The notes under the pieces: model-generated
What the model was told of the DNA's origin: nothing
What the model saw: the letters and a program-made list of their open reading frames with translations, nothing else
The model's database searches: none
Assembly (NCBI GenBank): GCA_945890645.1
Contig: CAMDCV010000036.1
Location: 1-43,212 of the forward strand
DNA: 43,212 nucleotides
Direction of reading: 5' to 3'
Source: Akkermansia muciniphila
GTDB taxonomy: Bacteria; Verrucomicrobiota; Verrucomicrobiia; Verrucomicrobiales; Akkermansiaceae
Part shown: one piece after another, positions 35,536 through 43,212 of the stretch
Layout of the letters: each line of letters opens with the position of its first letter
Position numbering within the stretch: position 1 is the first letter of the stretch
Position numbers and translations under genes: made by a program

Positions 35536-37875
35536 ATGGCCTTACCACTAACCGATATGTCGCAACCACTTGCAGCGGAAATCATCATGGAAGAAGCCCT
35601 GGACATTCCGGGTTTGGCGGAGCGTGCCGACTACCTTGCTGCGGCCTGTGGGGGTGATCCTCTGCTACGAGAAGAAGTGGAGTCTCTCATCGCCGCGCAT
35701 TTGGCGGATGACAGCTTTATGACTACACCTGCGGAAGCCTTGTGGCGCGAAGCCCGCAGGGAAGGCGAGGGCGACATGATAGGCCGATACAAGCTACTCC
35801 AGCAGATCGGTGAAGGTGGTTTCGGTACGGTTTTTCTCGCGGAGCAAAGTGCGCCGATGAAGCGTCAGGTAGCGCTGAAGGTGATCAAGCCGGGAATGGA
35901 CTCGAGAGAAATTATTGCACGTTTTGAAGCCGAGCGTCAGGTGCTCGCGCTGATGGATCATCCGCACATCGCCAAGGTGCATGATGCGGGAACCACCGAG
36001 GGTGGGCGTCCCTATTTCGTGATGGAACTGGTAAAAGGCGAGCCGATCACGAATTATTGTACTGAAAAAAATCTCGATACCAAGGAGCGACTGGAGCTTT
36101 TTATCGATGTTTGCGCGGCGGTGCAACATGCGCATCAGAAAGGCATTATTCACCGAGACTTGAAGCCATCGAACATCTTAGTCTCTCCCCACGAAGGGAG
36201 TCCCTTGGTAAAAGTGATCGACTTCGGAATCGCGAAGGCCATCGGGGTGGAACTCACCGAAAATACGATCTTCACGCAGTTCGGTCGGATGATTGGTACT
36301 CCGCAATACATGAGCCCCGAACAAGCAGGACTGAACACACTGGATGTGGACACGCGCAGCGACATCTATTCGCTGGGAGTAATCCTCTATGAAGTGTTGA
36401 CCGGGACAACGCCGCTGGATGGGAAACAATTGCGCAATGCGGACTACGGCGAGATGCAACGTCTCATTCGTGAGGTGACTCCACCGAAGCCGAGTACCAA
36501 ACTCGCCGAATCATTCGCAACACCCAAAGCGTCTAACATTTTTCGTCCCGGAGTTTCACCGCGCATTCTGCGGGGGGATCTCGACTGGATTGTACTGAAA
36601 GCTCTCGAAAAAGATCCCGCTCGCCGCTACGACTCCGCAGGGGCGATGGCGGAAGATTTGTTGCGTTTTCTCCAGCATAAACCAATTGAGGCCCGTCCGC
36701 CGAGCATGGCTTATGCAATGATGCGTTTCACTCGTCGTTATCGTGGTCCGGTATTTGCAGCGTCGACGCTGTTGATAGCTCTAATATTGGGAACAGTAGG
36801 CACTACGATTGGCCTGAATCGGGCGCTCGATGCCAAGGGGGAGTTAGAGCGGAAGAACGCCGAACTGGACCAGCAAAAACTAGAGCTCGTGGATACCAAA
36901 GAACGGTTAGCAGGACTCCTCGAATCGAACCAAAAAATGCTCGACGAAATCAGCAAGATGAGCACGAATGAAGCAACACTTCCTCGTGAATTTGAGGCCC
37001 TGCGAAAAGAGAACAAAACCTTGTTAGATAAAGTCAGCAGCGAGGTGGCGAATCAAGAGCGCTACACGCAGGAAATCGAAAATCTCAAGCAGATGAAGGG
37101 GGAGATGGAGGAAAGGGTGGGGAGACAAATTCAAATAAATGCGGTCCTCAAAAAAGAGAAAGAGCAGCTGCAAGGTAAACTCACCGGACTTCAACGTTCG
37201 ATATCGATGATGACTCAAAGCCAGTATGAGGGAACATCTAACAATTTCACCGATGTCGTTCCCGTAGACCGCAAGACCGGCGAAGTGACCGTCGCGCACA
37301 CCGTTGTCGCACTCACGGCGGAACAGATCGACGAAACCCAGACGCTCGGAACGCTCACCCTCACTCCCGAGCAGTGGAACGAAGTGCGTGCGAAGTCACC
37401 GCAGAGCCCGAAGCGATTCACCCACATATTGCCCCTGCCATGGCCTGACCGCAGTTTCGGCGCGGATGTGGAATATGTGATTGAGCTATCGCGCGACCGC
37501 ATGGCAGTGCTGCACAAAGGTGATACCAGCATGAGTGTTGCTTCGTTGCGTGACGAACTTTTTAAAGACAGCATCACCTCGCTCCGCGTGAATGATCGCG
37601 GTATGTATTACCTCGGCGGAAATCTGATCCCTTTCCCCACGTTGCTTCAAGCGTTCGCCACACCGCCTGACGATGCCCAGCGCGACGCTGAAGGGAAACT
37701 TGTTGTCACCGCGACCATAGCCGGCCGCGAAATAACCGCGCCACGCTGGCTAGGAGTAAAGTTGCCCGCAGGCGCCAAGCCCACCGATGCCGTCTTTCAT
37801 TTTCGTCTCACACAACTCGCAGCCGCCGCAGATCAAATCGGCCTCCGGCATGAGCTTTTTTTGGAGAAACAATAG
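35536..37875 (+). CDS. Receptor-like Ser/Thr kinase with a novel ectodomain
   Basis: A 779-aa PknB-like transmembrane kinase. A ~80-residue N-terminal helical region precedes the kinase domain (about 84-380). That domain has the Gly loop GEGGFG (92-97), Lys K115 (VALKV), HRDLKPSN (catalytic D208), DFG (229-231) and an APE-like SPEQ. One membrane span follows (about 404-424), then a long coiled coil (430-560). The C-terminal ~205 residues (574-779) form a domain I do not recognise. It is clearly homologous to the mature part of the secreted protein at 38788. The coiled coil and last domain should lie outside the cytoplasm. A promoter motif shared with the sigma gene precedes it. ATG 35557 is an alternative start. 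Confidence 0.9.
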   Translation: MALPLTDMSQPLAAEIIMEEALDIPGLAERADYLAAACGGDPLLREEVESLIAAHLADDSFMTTPAEALWREARREGEGDMIGRYKLLQQIGEGGFGTVFLAEQSAPMKRQVALKVIKPGMDSREIIARFEAERQVLALMDHPHIAKVHDAGTTEGGRPYFVMELVKGEPITNYCTEKNLDTKERLELFIDVCAAVQHAHQKGIIHRDLKPSNILVSPHEGSPLVKVIDFGIAKAIGVELTENTIFTQFGRMIGTPQYMSPEQAGLNTLDVDTRSDIYSLGVILYEVLTGTTPLDGKQLRNADYGEMQRLIREVTPPKPSTKLAESFATPKASNIFRPGVSPRILRGDLDWIVLKALEKDPARRYDSAGAMAEDLLRFLQHKPIEARPPSMAYAMMRFTRRYRGPVFAASTLLIALILGTVGTTIGLNRALDAKGELERKNAELDQQKLELVDTKERLAGLLESNQKMLDEISKMSTNEATLPREFEALRKENKTLLDKVSSEVANQERYTQEIENLKQMKGEMEERVGRQIQINAVLKKEKEQLQGKLTGLQRSISMMTQSQYEGTSNNFTDVVPVDRKTGEVTVAHTVVALTAEQIDETQTLGTLTLTPEQWNEVRAKSPQSPKRFTHILPLPWPDRSFGADVEYVIELSRDRMAVLHKGDTSMSVASLRDELFKDSITSLRVNDRGMYYLGGNLIPFPTLLQAFATPPDDAQRDAEGKLVVTATIAGREITAPRWLGVKLPAGAKPTDAVFHFRLTQLAAAADQIGLRHELFLEKQ

Positions 37876-37949
37876 CGGTGAGGAAAGTGGCGGCGATAGC
37901 ATCGCACGTTACACATCTCTTCCAAAAATTTCAGAGCAGCAAATTTTTC

Positions 37950-37977
37950 TGATCTATTGGCGGAAGGAATTTCGCAT
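37950..37977 (+). promoter_or_regulatory. ECF-type promoter motif, site 3 (membrane protein gene)
   Basis: TGATCT (37950-37955), 14 nt, then TTTCGCAT (37970-37977). If this is a promoter, transcription would start about 6-8 nt later, inside the GTG at 37980. The ATG at 38004 is then the real start of the next gene. Confidence 0.65.
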
Positions 37978-38003
37978 CTGTGACTGATCTCATCTTCAAA
38001 GTC

Positions 38004-38711
38004 ATGAAAAAATTTATAACGCCTCTTCCTCAACTGGCACTCATTCATCCGGGCATGGTTGGGAAAAACGATCTTCCTCATCTTCGTGATGGCATGGCGG
38101 CCATAATGATGTTTGGCATCGGATTCGCACCCATCTCGGCTCTCGCGTTGTCGCTCATGGGAATTTTCACTCTACCCGTTGCCACGCTCATTCTGGTCAT
38201 TCCGTCACTCGTGATTGCCATTGGTTTGAGCTTTTATCATCCTGAATATGGCAGATTGATGCTGCGTGCATATTTGATGGGGATCATCGCGGTCGCTTGT
38301 TATGATTGCGTGCGCATTCCTTTTACGATGATCGGATGGATGGATGATTTCATTCCCAAAATTGGCGGCATGCTGGTGGAGGATGGCAATCCACATGCGC
38401 TCATCGGCTACCTCTGGCGCTATCTGGGCAACGGGGGAGGGATGGGTATGGCATTTGTGACTGCCTATGCTCTTTTGCGGCATCGATTTTTGATGCTTAG
38501 GTTGTTAGGCGGACTGAAGACCGCGCTCCTTTTTGGGTTTTTTGTGTGGGCGTGCCTTATCATTACATTGAAAATTTCGCCCCAGGGTGAGGATCTGATG
38601 TTTGTCATTACTCCTAGTAGCCTGCTGCTCAGTTTGATCGGGCATCTGGTTTTTGGGTGCACACTTGGGTGCCTCGTGAACCGTTTTCGACCAGAAGAAA
38701 TGGGAAAGTAA
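38004..38711 (+). CDS. Multi-pass membrane protein in the sigma/kinase cluster
   Basis: A 235-aa protein with six to seven predicted spans (for example MMFGIGFAPISALALSLMGI, LILVIPSLVIAIGLSFY and LLGGLKTALLFGFFVWACLI). I do not recognise the family and see no catalytic motif. I start at ATG 38004 (MKKFITPLPQLALIHPG) instead of GTG 37980, because the GTG overlaps the predicted transcription start of promoter motif site 3. It lies between the kinase and the secreted homologue of the kinase ectodomain. Each of those also has the motif, so it is a candidate member of the same regulon. Confidence 0.65.
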   Translation: MKKFITPLPQLALIHPGMVGKNDLPHLRDGMAAIMMFGIGFAPISALALSLMGIFTLPVATLILVIPSLVIAIGLSFYHPEYGRLMLRAYLMGIIAVACYDCVRIPFTMIGWMDDFIPKIGGMLVEDGNPHALIGYLWRYLGNGGGMGMAFVTAYALLRHRFLMLRLLGGLKTALLFGFFVWACLIITLKISPQGEDLMFVITPSSLLLSLIGHLVFGCTLGCLVNRFRPEEMGK

Positions 38712-38718
38712 TTTTTTA

Positions 38719-38746
38719 TGATCCTTTTTATAGGCAAATTTCGCAT
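38719..38746 (+). promoter_or_regulatory. ECF-type promoter motif, site 4 (secreted protein gene)
   Basis: TGATCC (38719-38724), 14 nt, then TTTCGCAT (38739-38746), 41 bp before the start of the secreted protein. The first block and the Ts after it match site 1 exactly. Confidence 0.7.
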
Positions 38747-38787
38747 TTCTAACTGACAGGCCAAATCAACATTTAGTCATCACAATT

Positions 38788-39495
38788 ATGAAAGCCATTT
38801 TATGCCTCATCACATCGTTATCCGCCTCTGCTTCACTTGTATTTGCTGATGGAATTCCGGTAGATCATGAAACGGGCCAAGTAATGGTTCCGCACACGAT
38901 CCTCTCATTGACCGATGAGCAGATCGATGAAATACAGACACTCGACACCTTCACTCTCGCTCCAGAGCAGTGGAGGCAAATGCGCGCGAAGATGCCGCAG
39001 TGTCCGAAAAGATTCCACAATGTTATTCCCGTGACATGGCGCGACTGCCTTTGCTGTGTCGGCCATGATGGGCCATATGTCATCGCGCTGTCGCGGGATC
39101 GCATCGCCGTGTTGCATGAGAATGAGAGTGGACTAAGCGTCGAATCCATTCGTTACGAACTTTTTTTTGATGTGCAAACCACGCTGCGTATGAATGAACG
39201 CGGGGAGTTTTTCTCCTGCGGCAAACTGGTGCCTTTCCAGACTTTGTTGAACGCGTTCGCGTCTCCGCCGGACAAAGCAAAGCGCAACAATGAAGGAAAA
39301 CTCGTCGTCGCCCGCACCTCTAGTTATGGAGAAGAGTATTTTGTGTTCCTTAGTTTGTCTGTGGCATTGCCTGTGGGCGCGAAACCGACAGATGCCGTGT
39401 ATGAATCACGTCTCAAACAACTCGCGTCCGCCGCAGAAAAAATTGGTATCGAGCATAGTCTCTTCTACCAAGAAGGTGACGATTCAGATGAATGA
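38788..39495 (+). CDS. Secreted stand-alone copy of the kinase ectodomain
   Basis: A 235-aa protein with a signal peptide (MKAILCLITSLSASASLVFA, cleavage before DGIP). The mature part aligns from end to end with residues 574-779 of the kinase at 35536. Shared stretches include PVDxxTGxVxVxHT, LTxEQIDExQTL, PEQWxxxRAKxPQxPKRF, IxLSRDRxAVLH and PxGAKPTDAV; about half the positions are identical by eye. It differs in having CLCC in the middle, which the kinase lacks. I do not recognise the domain. It could be a ligand, a competitor or a co-receptor of the kinase. Its promoter motif points to the same sigma factor. Confidence 0.75.
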   Translation: MKAILCLITSLSASASLVFADGIPVDHETGQVMVPHTILSLTDEQIDEIQTLDTFTLAPEQWRQMRAKMPQCPKRFHNVIPVTWRDCLCCVGHDGPYVIALSRDRIAVLHENESGLSVESIRYELFFDVQTTLRMNERGEFFSCGKLVPFQTLLNAFASPPDKAKRNNEGKLVVARTSSYGEEYFVFLSLSVALPVGAKPTDAVYESRLKQLASAAEKIGIEHSLFYQEGDDSDE

Positions 39496-39544
39496 GTCGC
39501 CTTGAATTCACTCACTTCAAAAAAACTCTAACATCAATCAATTC

Positions 39545-40357
39545 ATGAACAACGATACCACAAACAAAACATCAGAACGCACCTCTAAAATCCACCTGCT
39601 TCCCTTCGGAGCCGCCTTAGCCATTGGCCTTGCCGCGGTCTTGTCCACGTTGATCGCGGCAGGCACGTGGAAGGAGGTCCGCAAAGCTCCCGATAAAAAT
39701 AACATCCGCATCACTGGCTCCGCGCGCAAACGGATTGTCTCGGATTTGATCCAATGGTCCGCGACCATCGAAGCCAGAGCCCCGGAGCGCACCGCCGCCT
39801 ATATGTCGCTCAAGAGCGGCACCGATCAGGCCGTAGCATTTCTTAAGGCGGCGGGTCTCAAGGACGATGAAATTCAAACCCAGTCCGCTTTCCTAATTGA
39901 GGAGTTTGAAACGATTCAAGAGGACAAGGTGCTGCCTGGAACAAACGTCGCACTACGATCGGAAAAGCAAGTTTCGAAAGGCTTCCGTGCAACACAAGTT
40001 GTTTCCGTGAGTTCCACCAATGTCGCGCTCACCGAGAAGGCATCCCGTGAAATCACCTCGCTACTCGAACAGGGAATCGCAGTAACATCAAGAGCACCCA
40101 ATTATTATTATACAAAACTGGGTGAGGCTAAGCTGGAGATGCTCGCAGAGGCGGCAAAGGATGCCCGCAGTCGTGCAGAAAACATCCTCGACTCCGCTGG
40201 CAAAACTACCCTCGGCAAATTGGTGCACGCGCAAATGGGCATCATCAATATCAATCCCGCTAACTCCACCGATACCTCCTCCCAAGGGAACAACGACACC
40301 ACTTCTCGCGAAAAGGATATCATCACCATCGTGCACGCCGAGTTTAAGGTGAATTGA
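39545..40357 (+). CDS. SIMPL-domain (DUF541) membrane-anchored protein
   Basis: A 270-aa protein with one N-terminal membrane anchor (about residues 19-41) and a periplasmic SIMPL/DUF541 domain. The conserved segments are NIRITGSARKRIVSDLIQWS, FLKAAGLKDDEIQTQ, and LAEAAKDARSRAENILDSAG followed by LGKLV. SIMPL proteins are envelope or periplasmic proteins with poorly understood roles, some linked to stress. It follows the secreted kinase-ectodomain homologue by 49 bp but has no copy of the ECF-type motif. It might still be reached by read-through from site 4. Confidence 0.85.
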   Translation: MNNDTTNKTSERTSKIHLLPFGAALAIGLAAVLSTLIAAGTWKEVRKAPDKNNIRITGSARKRIVSDLIQWSATIEARAPERTAAYMSLKSGTDQAVAFLKAAGLKDDEIQTQSAFLIEEFETIQEDKVLPGTNVALRSEKQVSKGFRATQVVSVSSTNVALTEKASREITSLLEQGIAVTSRAPNYYYTKLGEAKLEMLAEAAKDARSRAENILDSAGKTTLGKLVHAQMGIININPANSTDTSSQGNNDTTSREKDIITIVHAEFKVN

Positions 40358-40409
40358 TAGCAGATAAGCTTCCCTAAGGATGGCTTAACCCTTCCGAACT
40401 CACTTCATC

Positions 40410-42182
40410 ATGCACCCTCACTCCTCCGAACGCGAAATGCCCCACCGCTGGCAGGCCATCGCCTTTTATGGGAAAACGCGCTTGTTTCAATTGCGTCGCA
40501 CAGTCGCGGAAATCGGTAAGCGTCCTCTGGAGCACGGGAAGGCACGAGCGCTGATCGATGCTCCGTTGATGGCGGAAAAACGGGCTCGGTTGTGGCGGGA
40601 ATTGAGACCCGAAGAGTTTCCCCTGACGGCAGGCAAGGTGGAAAACCTACGCATCGCCGCACGCGCGTTTCACGGCCTAGAAATCCCTCCCGGTGAGATC
40701 ATGAGTTTTTGGCGTCAGTTAGGTCGGACCACTCGGCGCAAAGGATTTCTCTCGGGACGCGAGCTGCGCGAGGGCTGTATCGTTCCTGCCATCGGCGGGG
40801 GGCTATGCCAGCTCAGCGGCCTGCTGTATCAGGCGGCGCTCGCTGCGGGGTTGGAAATAATTGAGCGCCATGGACACTCGCGCGTGGTTCCCGGTTCCCA
40901 AGCTGAGCAGGATCTGGATGCCACGATTTTTTGGAACTATGTCGATTTGCGATTCCGTAGTCACTTGCCGTGGCGCATCGAAATCGAACTTACGACTGAC
41001 GAGTTGGTAGTTCGGCTCCGCGGAATTTCGGGTTCGCGACAACAAGATCCACCTGCGCCGTTGCGACTGTCACCCCCGCGTTCTTTGCCGTCCGGTGATT
41101 GCTTGACCTGTGGCATGATCGAGTGTTTCCGTCACCCATCCGCGGTCAAAGAGAACGCTCCTGCACTGGGACACTCCGCGTTTTTGTTAGACGCACGCTG
41201 GCCGGAATTCGACCGCTGGTGCGCGGAGCATTCAAGGCCCGGCGACCGCTGGTTCACACCTATGGATGGTAACCGATGGAAGAAGCCGAATTATCAGTGG
41301 ACGGCGCCAGTTGGAATAGCCGTGCGTCACGCTACTTTAGCCGCGCTACGACGATCTTGGAATCAGCGTCGACTGCCAGCTCAAGGAGCTCTCCGGCAAC
41401 AGGTCTTGATTGAGGGCGAGAAAGAAATTGCTCGGACATACGCGAGAATGCTCCATCCTCAATGCCGGCATGTGGTGGTTTCACAAAACCTCCTGCCGCA
41501 TCTGTGGCGGCTCGGCGCGCTGGGTGGACGCAGTTTTGATGTGTTGATGGAACGTTGGCCGATGGAAGAAATGCAACGTCGGCTTGACCAAGCGCGGGCT
41601 GCCCACCCACAATCCACCACCTTAGGCGACTTTCGTGCCGAAGAAGAATTACTGCAGGCCGAACGGGAGGCTCTCGCAGCAGCCGCGCGCCTTATAACGC
41701 CGCACCTCGCGCTAGCAGCGTATTTCGGTCCGCGTGCATGGATTATCCCGTGGGAAATGCCGGTCCCTATGCCCCTTCTTACTAGTCAGGGAAAACCTTT
41801 ATTGTTTTTTCCCGCATCTCGACTGGGCCGCAAAGGCGCTTTCGAGTTAGCTGATGCGATGAAGTCTGGCATAAGCGCAGAGTTGCACTACCTCGGGGCA
41901 GCTGATGAAGGGATCGCCGATCCGTTTGTGGGTCTGAATTGTAGCCGTGGTGTGAAGAGTGACCTAGCATCAGCATCCGCCCTGATTCTTCCCGCGTGGA
42001 TCGAGCACCAGCCCCGCCTCGCACTGCTCGCACTTGCCAGTGGAATTCCTGTGATCGCCACCGAGGCCTGTGGGCTGCCACCGCATGAAAAATTGTATCA
42101 GATCGCTGCTCCCGATGCCGTTGCTTTGGCAGAAGTGATTAGCTCAGTGTTGCGGCCTACTTTGTCAACTTGTGTGGCCTGA
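40410..42182 (+). CDS. VanW domain fused to a glycosyltransferase-like region
   Basis: A 590-aa protein without a signal peptide. The N-terminal half contains a VanW-family domain (about residues 90-190): PPGEIMSFWRQLGRTTRRKG, then IGGGLCQLSGLLYQAA and ERHGHSR. A short cysteine-containing linker follows (GDCLTCGMIECFRHP). The C-terminal ~160 residues resemble the second half of a GT-B glycosyltransferase (PLLFFPASRLGRKGAFELAD, ALILPAWIEHQPRLALLALA, then SGIPVIATEACGLP). VanW is named from vancomycin-resistance clusters but its activity is unknown. This fusion would tie it to glycan transfer. Confidence 0.72.
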   Translation: MHPHSSEREMPHRWQAIAFYGKTRLFQLRRTVAEIGKRPLEHGKARALIDAPLMAEKRARLWRELRPEEFPLTAGKVENLRIAARAFHGLEIPPGEIMSFWRQLGRTTRRKGFLSGRELREGCIVPAIGGGLCQLSGLLYQAALAAGLEIIERHGHSRVVPGSQAEQDLDATIFWNYVDLRFRSHLPWRIEIELTTDELVVRLRGISGSRQQDPPAPLRLSPPRSLPSGDCLTCGMIECFRHPSAVKENAPALGHSAFLLDARWPEFDRWCAEHSRPGDRWFTPMDGNRWKKPNYQWTAPVGIAVRHATLAALRRSWNQRRLPAQGALRQQVLIEGEKEIARTYARMLHPQCRHVVVSQNLLPHLWRLGALGGRSFDVLMERWPMEEMQRRLDQARAAHPQSTTLGDFRAEEELLQAEREALAAAARLITPHLALAAYFGPRAWIIPWEMPVPMPLLTSQGKPLLFFPASRLGRKGAFELADAMKSGISAELHYLGAADEGIADPFVGLNCSRGVKSDLASASALILPAWIEHQPRLALLALASGIPVIATEACGLPPHEKLYQIAAPDAVALAEVISSVLRPTLSTCVA

Positions 42183-42240
42183 TGCTGTCGTGCGAAAGTT
42201 AAGGCAATAAGAATTCCCCATTCGTCCAAAACGGGACGCA

Positions 42241-42246
42241 TATAAT
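42241..42246 (+). promoter_or_regulatory. Consensus -10 TATAAT upstream of the PPK2 gene
   Basis: A perfect TATAAT lies 78 bp before the PPK2 start. No good -35 sits 16-18 bp upstream, so the call is tentative. Confidence 0.3.
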
Positions 42247-42323
42247 AGCAGCCTTGTTCAACCTGACAAAGATTTCGCACAGGAAAGCTTGCCAAATCGA
42301 GTTGGTGTGCATCAACATGGGTC

Positions 42324-43148
42324 ATGAATTTCACCGAGTTTTCTTCGCGTTATCTCGTCAAGCACGGCGCTAAGATTCAGTTGAGTCATATCGACCCTGA
42401 TGACAAAGTTTGGGCACCGCCGGAAGAACGTCATATCGCTGAGCGCAAACTCGACTCACTACGTGATGAAATTCAATCTTTGCAGAAAGTTCTCTATGCG
42501 CAAGGCAAGCATCGCATTTTGATCATTTTGCAGGCGATGGATACTGGGGGTAAGGACGGTTGTGTGAAGCATGTGTTTTCCCGTGTCGACCCTCAAGGCA
42601 TCACAGTGAAGGCATTCAAAAAGCCAACGGATGACGAACTGGCACATGATTTCCTCTGGCGCTTACACCCCCACGTTCCGGGCAATGGCGAGATCGTTAT
42701 TTTCAATCGCAGCCACTACGAGGACATCATCGCGGTTCGCGTGAAAAGCCTTCGTCCGGAAGAAGTGTGGAAAAAGCGCTATCGTCATATTATTGACTTT
42801 GAAAAAATGTTGGTCGATGAGGGCACGGTCATTTTAAAGTTTTTTCTGCACATCTCACCCGATGAACAAAAAGCGCGATTAGAGTCGCGCCTCCGCCAGC
42901 CAGAAAAGCATTGGAAGCTCAATCCCGAAGATTTGCAAGACCGCGCACAATGGGGTGAATTTATGGCAGCTTACGATGACCTCTTATCGAAAACATCATC
43001 GCTCCATGCGCCATGGTATGTCGTTCCGGCGAATCGCAAATGGTATCGGAATCTGGTGGTAGCGCAGTTAGTGGTCGGACGTCTACGCCAACTACAAATG
43101 ACCTATCCTAAGCCTAGTTGGGATCCAGGATCAATCGTGATCGAATGA
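42324..43148 (+). CDS. ppk2: Polyphosphate kinase 2 family protein
   Basis: PPK2 enzymes transfer phosphate between polyphosphate and nucleotides, usually making ADP or ATP from AMP or ADP. The 274-aa one-domain protein has Walker A MDTGGKDG (72-79) and Walker B FNRSHYED (127-134). The lid-region stretch ARLESRLRQPEKHWKLNPED, followed by RAQW, and the C-terminal PWYVVPANRKWYRN are also present. The form resembles the AMP- or ADP-phosphorylating single-domain class; the exact class cannot be set without alignment. The remaining 64 bp of the window contain no gene. Confidence 0.92.
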   Translation: MNFTEFSSRYLVKHGAKIQLSHIDPDDKVWAPPEERHIAERKLDSLRDEIQSLQKVLYAQGKHRILIILQAMDTGGKDGCVKHVFSRVDPQGITVKAFKKPTDDELAHDFLWRLHPHVPGNGEIVIFNRSHYEDIIAVRVKSLRPEEVWKKRYRHIIDFEKMLVDEGTVILKFFLHISPDEQKARLESRLRQPEKHWKLNPEDLQDRAQWGEFMAAYDDLLSKTSSLHAPWYVVPANRKWYRNLVVAQLVVGRLRQLQMTYPKPSWDPGSIVIE

Positions 43149-43212
43149 TTTTATCTCATTTTCTGAAAAGTATCTGGTAGAGTGCCCAACCGGCAGGTTA
43201 GGAAAACATGAT

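Noticed and set aside
42253-42280. TTTCGCAC before the PPK2 gene as a fifth copy of the ECF-type motif
   Set aside because: The second block and the AGGAAAG after it resemble site 2, but there is no TGATC 20 nt upstream. The closest word, TGTTC, has the wrong spacing (18 nt), and a TATAAT lies nearby.

Overview
The window looks like a chromosomal segment of a Verrucomicrobiota (PVC superphylum) bacterium. The grounds are the paired PSCyt1/DUF1549/DUF1553 and DUF1501 proteins, an SHD1-like domain protein, a planctomycete-type ECF sigma factor next to a PknB-like receptor kinase, and weak Shine-Dalgarno sequences throughout. No rRNA, phage, plasmid origin or CRISPR array is visible. This assignment is inference from gene content, not from a marker search.

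Layout, left to right. 1-855: the 3' remnant of an IS481/rve-type transposase with its terminal repeats, then a leader with an intrinsic-terminator-like hairpin. 856-4751: nusA-infB-rbfA (rimP is not in its usual place before nusA). 4867-9206: secreted cytochrome-like DUF1549/1553 protein and Tat-exported DUF1501 protein. 9283-9521: tRNA-Pro(TGG) and tRNA-Asn(GTT). 9618-11305: radC and lipA, convergent. 11553-14776: a four-gene cluster of two related membrane proteins, a glycine-rich-domain (GRDP-like) protein and a TIGR04222-like membrane protein with a Cys/Gly tail. 14829-17712: pseudopilin-like DUF4190 protein, SHD1 membrane protein and thymidine phosphorylase. 17810-19832: a tightly overlapping trio (membrane protein, Tat-exported aldo/keto reductase, DUF6064-like protein). 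19847-23785: lepA-tig-clpP reading leftward.

23786-26970 is an accessory island between lepA and tal. It holds two toxin-antitoxin modules (PIN/VapC type and ParE/RelE type) and one Tat-exported protein. Each module is bracketed by a direct duplication of the housekeeping sequence at its border: 77 bp of the lepA upstream region, and about 237 bp of the tal 3' end with its terminator. tal follows, then an ABC exporter gene broken by one in-frame TAA just before Walker A, and a small zinc-ribbon protein.

30519-33761 is a leftward three-gene operon: a TRAFs-binding/TPR protein with a SLOG-like region and a cyclase-like domain that lacks its metal aspartates, a GAF-like protein, and a cytosolic subtilisin. 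I read it as a candidate protease-output signalling or conflict system.

33905-39495 is the most interesting part. An ECF sigma factor, an SGNH hydrolase, a receptor-like Ser/Thr kinase, a multi-pass membrane protein and a secreted protein lie together. Four of their five upstream regions carry the same two-part promoter-like motif, TGATC(C/T)-N14-TTTCGCAT, with exactly 20 nt between the starts of the two parts. The secreted protein is homologous to the extracytoplasmic C-terminal domain of the kinase. This looks like a self-contained, autoregulated envelope signalling regulon with a ligand-like or competitor copy of the sensor domain. A SIMPL-domain protein, a VanW-glycosyltransferase-like fusion and a PPK2 polyphosphate kinase follow to the end of the window.
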